This document shows positions 60,001 through 64,000 of a stretch of DNA of 64,000 bases, piece by piece. Location of the stretch: assembly GCA_029948255.1 (NCBI GenBank), contig JALIZF010001679.1, positions 248,001 through 312,000 of the forward strand, read 5' to 3'. The first letter of the stretch is position 1; every line of letters starts with the position of its first letter. The position numbers were made by a program, and so were the translations under genes. The DNA is from Telmatactis stephensoni. Taxonomy: Eukaryota > Cnidaria > Anthozoa > Actiniaria > Isophelliidae. Below the pieces are notes generated by a model, which was not told where the DNA came from, did not search any database, and worked only from the letters and a program-made list of their open reading frames with translations.

Positions 60001-63000
60001 GTCATTGTCTGGTGTATTCACACCATTAACATTAAAGGCTTCTATTGACACAAAACTTTGCATGATTACTGTGCTAAATATTTTATTAGCTCTTCTGTAA
60101 CAAAAAAATACAAAAGCACAGGAATATGATTGATGTATTCTTGGTTTTGTGTCAAAGCTTTGCTCCATTATGTTTGTAAAACTGGAATATCTTCTATTCC
60201 AGGTAAAGACGGGGTTTATTGATGATGAAGACCAGAAAGCAGTTTCCAAATCAATCAGAGACAGAGTCGCCTTGGTGAAGAAAATACGAGAAATGAAAAG
60301 AGAAAAAGACAAAGAAAGCCCATCCTCCCTAGAAATCCCAGCTACCTCAACCCCCCAGGAAGGTGGTGGCGAAAAGGAGGTATTAGAAAAGGAACAAATG
60401 GGTGAACGGGAAACAAAAGAAAAAATAGATGAAGAGGTGGCAAATGTTATTTCAAGACAAAACAGCACTGAACCTAAATGCAACCTTGATGTAATCCAAC
60501 GAATAGAGAATGTTTCCAATGCTAATACACCATCTACTGGAAACAGTCCACATGGAACTTTAGATGAAAGAGTGGTGCAAGATGCTGAAAAGGTATTATT
60601 GCTAGTATCTTGCCATAAATTAATAAGGTCCCAGTCTGATTGAACACTGGTCCTTGACCATGGTCAAATGTTTTTTAGATGAGGAAGCCTACAATCTTGG
60701 ACAAAACCCTTGAGACAATTCAACATTTTGCTCTAAAACTTGAGTTTCAATTTGAAAGTAATCCTTTTCACTCTCTCACCCCCCCCCCCCCCCCCCCCCC
60801 CTTTCCTCAATGTTGTTGTCAACTCAAAATCAGGCCTGCTGTATGGACAATCCTCTGTACAACATTGAGAAGGGGGCTTGCCAATGTTTTTGATCTGTGT
60901 TGGTAGAGACAATGAGTTGAGATAATGATTTTTGCAAAAATCGGTACTGTCTCCACAAGCTAAGTCCAAGATTGTAGGTACAAATTCTTGAGAAAACATC
61001 CAGCAAAAATTGAAAGACAATTTTGAAAGCAATGTTTAAGCCCTACCTTGATGCCTAAGCTTTACATTCTGTAAGATACATGTAATACAATGTATATTGG
61101 CTCTTTCTTGGTGTTCCAAGGCATGTTAATTATGGGGTTATAACTTGACATCTTTCTTTTCCTGATGTTATCAGAAATCAGTGACCAAAGCAGAAGAAGG
61201 AATTCAAAAGATTTCCCCGGTAGATTACACATCTCAGACTTCAGTATCGTCAATATCATCATCTAAGGTAATGTTTCTATAAGACAGTGACAAGAGAACA
61301 CTCAGATAATTAATGCTTGCAATGATGTTTTATTTCTTGTCTCTTAACTAAATATGTTGACAATAATCTATACTCAAATTTCTGAGCAAGCCAAGATTCT
61401 TTAGTTTCGCTAGATTAAGTTCTATCTAGGACTCATCAAACGTTACTTTGAAATCACTAGGAGCCAGATTCAGCCCCACCTACACCTGTTGATACATCAT
61501 TTGCTTCTGCTGATGCAACATCAGGTTATGCATCAGCATCATCTACAGCTTCAGTATCTAGTATAATGACAGAACCAGGAATGTCAATACCCCTAGGAGG
61601 TGAAAAGAAAGACAAGCCAGCCAAGGGTACCAAGAAAGAGCGTTTACCCAAAGTTCAACTTAGAAAGATAGAGAAAAAGACTGAGGGAATTGTGGTAGAG
61701 TGCACGTTTGATACCTACAAGTCAAATAGGATTACATTCCGTTTTGACGTCAAGATAGACGACCCAGAGGACATTGCTGATAACATGGTTTGTCTCTCTA
61801 ATAATTACCTCTAAACCTTTATCAGACAGTACTCTCCAGAAGTTCCAACATTTTTGCTAACTACTGGAATCTAAAGCACCAGCTATTTTTGCTGGGGGGG
61901 GGGGGGGGGGGGTATATATATATAAGAGGGTGTGGATGCTTCTTGTACCTTTTAGGGGTCAAACCTTTTAGGGTCTGTCAAATTTTATTGAACCACCAGA
62001 GAGTAAGCTAGGACCTTTTAGGATGATTTTTTGCTGCAAGTGAAGCGAGTAGCCTCCTATTCGGAACACAGTGTAATCTGTGGATGTCACTAGACGAACA
62101 TGCGATACATACGATCAGCGGTTCAAGTCCATACTGTATCGAGAGTCGATTCAAGGATGTCACTAGACGAACACGCGATACATACGATCAGTGATTCAAA
62201 TCTTTTCCTAAATAAACTAGCTTTTTAAAATCAGTTAGTTTTATAATCATTGCCAACGCTAGCCGTTTGAGATTGTTTGAAAAATTGCTTTACTCAAAGT
62301 GCTAAATATTTTGAACTGTCATTGTCCGACACTGTTCCTTGTAGTTCAATATTGAAGGTCAACTAGCAGTGTTCGTCACACAACGCACAGGAGATAGACA
62401 AGACACATTTGATATATCAGAGAAAGCGGTGTACTTTCGTAAGTTTTAGGGGAACAGTTCTGCTAACGTGGATACACCAGCTACTTTCTGCTTGCAGCAC
62501 TTCACTTTCTATTAGAAATAGCTAGTTTAGCAAATATTAGATACTGGAGATATGGATTGGATCACATGACCACATTCATTCAGTATTCATTGCTACAATT
62601 GTTGTTGGTACCTTTTAGGGGTGAAAATCATGTGTTGCCACACCCACTTGTACAAGACTCGGGTACCTTTTAGGGGTCATTTTCTAAGTTTCTGAGAAGC
62701 ATCCCTGCCCTTGAGTCCCCCTGGGAGGAGTATGGAACAGGGCTAACCTATATTTGAGGTCTCATGACCTTCAAATAATTGATTTACTACTTAACTGGCA
62801 AGTGACTGCTTTCAAATATCTGGAGAAACCTGCATTCTTTTCTTGTTCAAATGTTAAAAAAACTCCTTTGAGAATACGAAGACAATAATAAAAGTAATTC
62901 ACTAGAGGGATTCTAGAGGTGTAAGTATAAAAACATGAAGAAAAAAAGCCCAGTATACCTGAATATGCTTGTAGCTTGCCATGATGTCTTATTTTATTGT

Positions 63001-63349
63001 CTCTTAAGCACACATGCTGACTAAAATCTATACTCAAATTTCTGAGCAAGCTTTGCAGTGTACACACTATTTATTTGAATACATTTTTATTGGATTTTGT
63101 GTATTGAACATCACCCACCAATGTATTTTTTTTATTCAGATTGAGGCTGCACATCTCCAAGCCCACAACAAACATCTATTTGAAACTCACCTCAGGCGAG
63201 TCATCGCAGAAGCTGAAGCAATCATAGAGCACACAACCAGTCAGAGTGGTTCAGAGATAATTATAGACAAAGCTGCATTAGAATCCCAACGACTGGCAGA
63301 GGGTGCTCACACCCAACCTCCCACAGGAGGGAGTCAACCACCACAGCAG
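46576..63349 (+). CDS. WNK: WNK serine/threonine kinase, 5' ten coding exons (partial)
   Basis: Exons 46576-46917, 47051-47226, 49794-50014, 54142-54299, 55303-55391, 56396-56618, 60203-60592, 61175-61267, 61461-61787 and 63140-63349 give 743 residues with no frame breaks. WNK kinases phosphorylate OSR1/SPAK and so control cation-chloride cotransporters. Kinase domain is about residues 82-341. The hallmark lysine is in the glycine loop ([12 protein letters not shown]94), and the usual subdomain II lysine is Cys111 (VAWCELQ). HRDLKCDN has catalytic D211, and DLGLATL (230-236) replaces DFG and holds the chloride-binding leucines. Activation-loop Ser244 sits in FAKSVIGTPEF. A PF2/CCT-like domain follows at about 345-405, and a second at about 635-675 contains RFDV. 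An in-frame TGA just before ATG supports the start. The gene continues past the window. Confidence 0.95.
51288..51680. mobile_element. Foldback MITE in WNK intron 3
   Basis: Left TAATAGACCTTTCTCC and right GGGGAAAGGTCTATTAA. Arms of about 170 bp include ATCCACAGAGATATGAATTT and its complement. The right end has TTAA, the left GTAA. Confidence 0.8.
52595..52666. repeat. 14-bp minisatellite
   Basis: Five exact copies of CATCACTATATTTT in WNK intron 3. Confidence 0.95.
52782..52930. mobile_element. MITE family C, copy 6
   Basis: Left AGAGTAGATTTCGTATGACT, right CACTCATACAAAATATGTTCT, interior TAGACATTACGGCACTGACATGG. Confidence 0.75.
53553..53697. mobile_element. MITE family C, copy 7
   Basis: Left GTTTTCATATGACTGTCAAAA, right GCACTCCCACGAAGACAGCTCT, interior ATATCACGGCACTGACGCAGTCACGG. 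Confidence 0.65.
54335..54806. mobile_element. TTAA-flanked foldback MITE in WNK intron 4
   Basis: TTAAAGTCCCTATGACG at the left and CGTCATAGGGACTTTAA at the right. About 150-bp arms include CAT-rich and TTTCTGAGATATGAAGGTTT blocks that pair. It starts about 35 bp after the exon 4 donor. Confidence 0.85.
55190..55232. repeat. (GT)n followed by a long G homopolymer
   Basis: TGTG repeats then about 27 consecutive G in WNK intron 4, roughly 70 bp before exon 5. Confidence 0.9.
55408..55778. mobile_element. CAGGG-ended MITE family F, copy 3, interrupted
   Basis: Starts CAGGATCCCCTATACCCC and ends TATAGGGGACCCTG. The body matches copies 1 and 2. It is split by the nested element at 55615-55764, and begins 16 bp after the donor of WNK exon 5. 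Confidence 0.85.
55615..55764. mobile_element. Nested foldback MITE, 150 bp
   Basis: TIRs CACCCTTCTAATAAAT and ATTTATTAGAAAGGTG, with inner arms GACGTCAAATTTATTCTTTT and AAAAGAATAAATTTGACGTC. TATA at 55611-55614 and 55765-55768 marks the target duplication within the family F copy. Confidence 0.88.
55941..56252. repeat. 78-bp minisatellite, about four units
   Basis: Units start at 55941, 56019, 56097 and 56175 and differ by only a few bases. The last unit decays after 56215. Since 78 is a multiple of three and the unit has no stop in two frames, it creates long open frames inside WNK intron 5. Confidence 0.9.
56965..57125. repeat. (GAT)n/(GATGGT)n microsatellite
   Basis: Clean GAT array at about 56968-57003, and more scattered GATGAT around 57095-57125, in WNK intron 6. 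Confidence 0.85.
57126..60202. other. WNK intron 6, remainder
   Basis: AT-rich intron; only the 18-G run at about 59587-59603 stands out. Confidence 0.4.
60779..60801. repeat. C homopolymer
   Basis: About 22 consecutive C in WNK intron 7. Confidence 0.9.
61890..62735. mobile_element. Diverged family G-like element carrying other repeats
   Basis: Starts with a run of about 17 G and ends near CCTTGAGTCCCCCTGGGAGG. Several ACCTTTTAGGGGT repeats lie near both ends, as in the two clean family G copies. The middle holds a 73-bp tandem pair (62082 and 62155) and the dispersed repeat at 62215-62545. Confidence 0.5.
62215..62545. repeat. Dispersed repeat, copy 2
   Basis: Reverse complement of 27245-27595, with small indels. 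Confidence 0.75.
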
Positions 63350-63385
63350 GTTTGTACAGGGACTGCAGTCCTTGTAAAATAAAAT

Positions 63386-63676
63386 GCTTTATTTGTTTAA
63401 GCAGGCTTGACTAATTGGCAGCCATTCGGCTGATGTGGGCCTGCTGTCTCTCACACACACTACCACTACATTCAACTATTCTACCACATGACACTCAACT
63501 CACATGTTGATTTTTATTTGAGGGAGGAAAAACTGGAGAAAAAACCCTCGTGGCAAGGGAGAGAACAACACATCAAACAAACTCAATCATATGATCCAGT
63601 GCCCAAGCCGGTACTCGAACCCAGACCACAGCGGTGAGAGGCGAGTGGCTTAACCACTACGTCACCCATGCCACCC
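63386..63676 (-). mobile_element. tRNA-derived SINE, second copy
   Basis: On the minus strand a GGGTGGCATGGGTGACGTAG head with a GGTTCGAGTACC B box, then the same body as 13941-14263 (GTTTGATGTGTTGTTCTC, CTCACACACACTACC complement). It lies just after WNK exon 10. Confidence 0.8.
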
Positions 63677-64000
63677 TTGTCTTGTGTTTTTTTTAGTGTA
63701 GATTTTGGTTGACTCATTTTGTTCCTTAGTGAGATGGAAACTCCTCTGAAAACAAATTTATAGAACAAGCCTATAACAACAGGGGTGGATTTAAGTTGGG
63801 GGCTGAGGGGGCCATGCCCCCCCCCCCTTTATTTTTGAGAAGTTTTTATTAAAGTTCTGACTTGTCAATAAAATCCTAACTTTTTTGTTATTGTCCAGCT
63901 GTTCCTGCCTCCTCTTTCTAAATTTCCTGGATGTTTTCCTGTACAAAAATCATTGAATTCTATAGAATTTCTTGTATTTTATTAGTAACCAAATAAAATA

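Overview
The window looks like nuclear DNA of an invertebrate animal, most plausibly a cnidarian (coral or sea anemone). It is AT-rich and intron-rich, dense with small foldback transposons, and its protein genes align directly with vertebrate NEDD1, WNK, HES and SLC7 proteins. The taxonomic call is inference. I saw no bacterial, viral or CRISPR features.

Layout. 1.7-15.8 kb (minus strand): a 13-exon NEDD1 orthologue (WD40 protein, gamma-tubulin ring complex adaptor) whose first intron looks like a U12-type AT-AC intron. 17.6-18.6 kb (plus): an intact four-exon HES-type bHLH repressor ending in WRPW. 21.3-24.5 kb (plus): a tandem paralogue with the same intron phases; its last exon has an in-frame stop and a frameshift before the WRPW tail. 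30.5-31.9 kb (minus) and 34.5-36.1 kb (plus): two single-exon, head-to-head SLC7-type amino-acid transporters, with one and three single-base insertions. 46.6 kb to the window end (plus): the first ten coding exons of a WNK kinase, which continues past the window.

The rest is intergenic or intronic DNA filled with non-autonomous mobile elements. These include tRNA-derived SINEs, several TTAA-flanked foldback MITEs, a GC-ended family with exact 8-bp target-site duplications, a CAGGG-ended family (one copy carries a nested MITE and sits 16 nt from a WNK splice donor), a seven-copy CGTATGA family including a near-perfect 87-bp-arm palindrome, minisatellites and long G/C homopolymers.

How the genes relate. 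They do not form a pathway. The two HES genes are a tandem duplicate pair with similar core promoters, and the two SLC7 genes are a divergent pair. The other neighbours look unrelated. Five of the six disruptions of conserved coding sequence are single-base insertions, which suggests either assembly error or, for HES-B and SLC7-B, early gene decay.

Limits. Exon borders were set by eye from splice sites, reading phase and family similarity. No alignment or transcript evidence was available.
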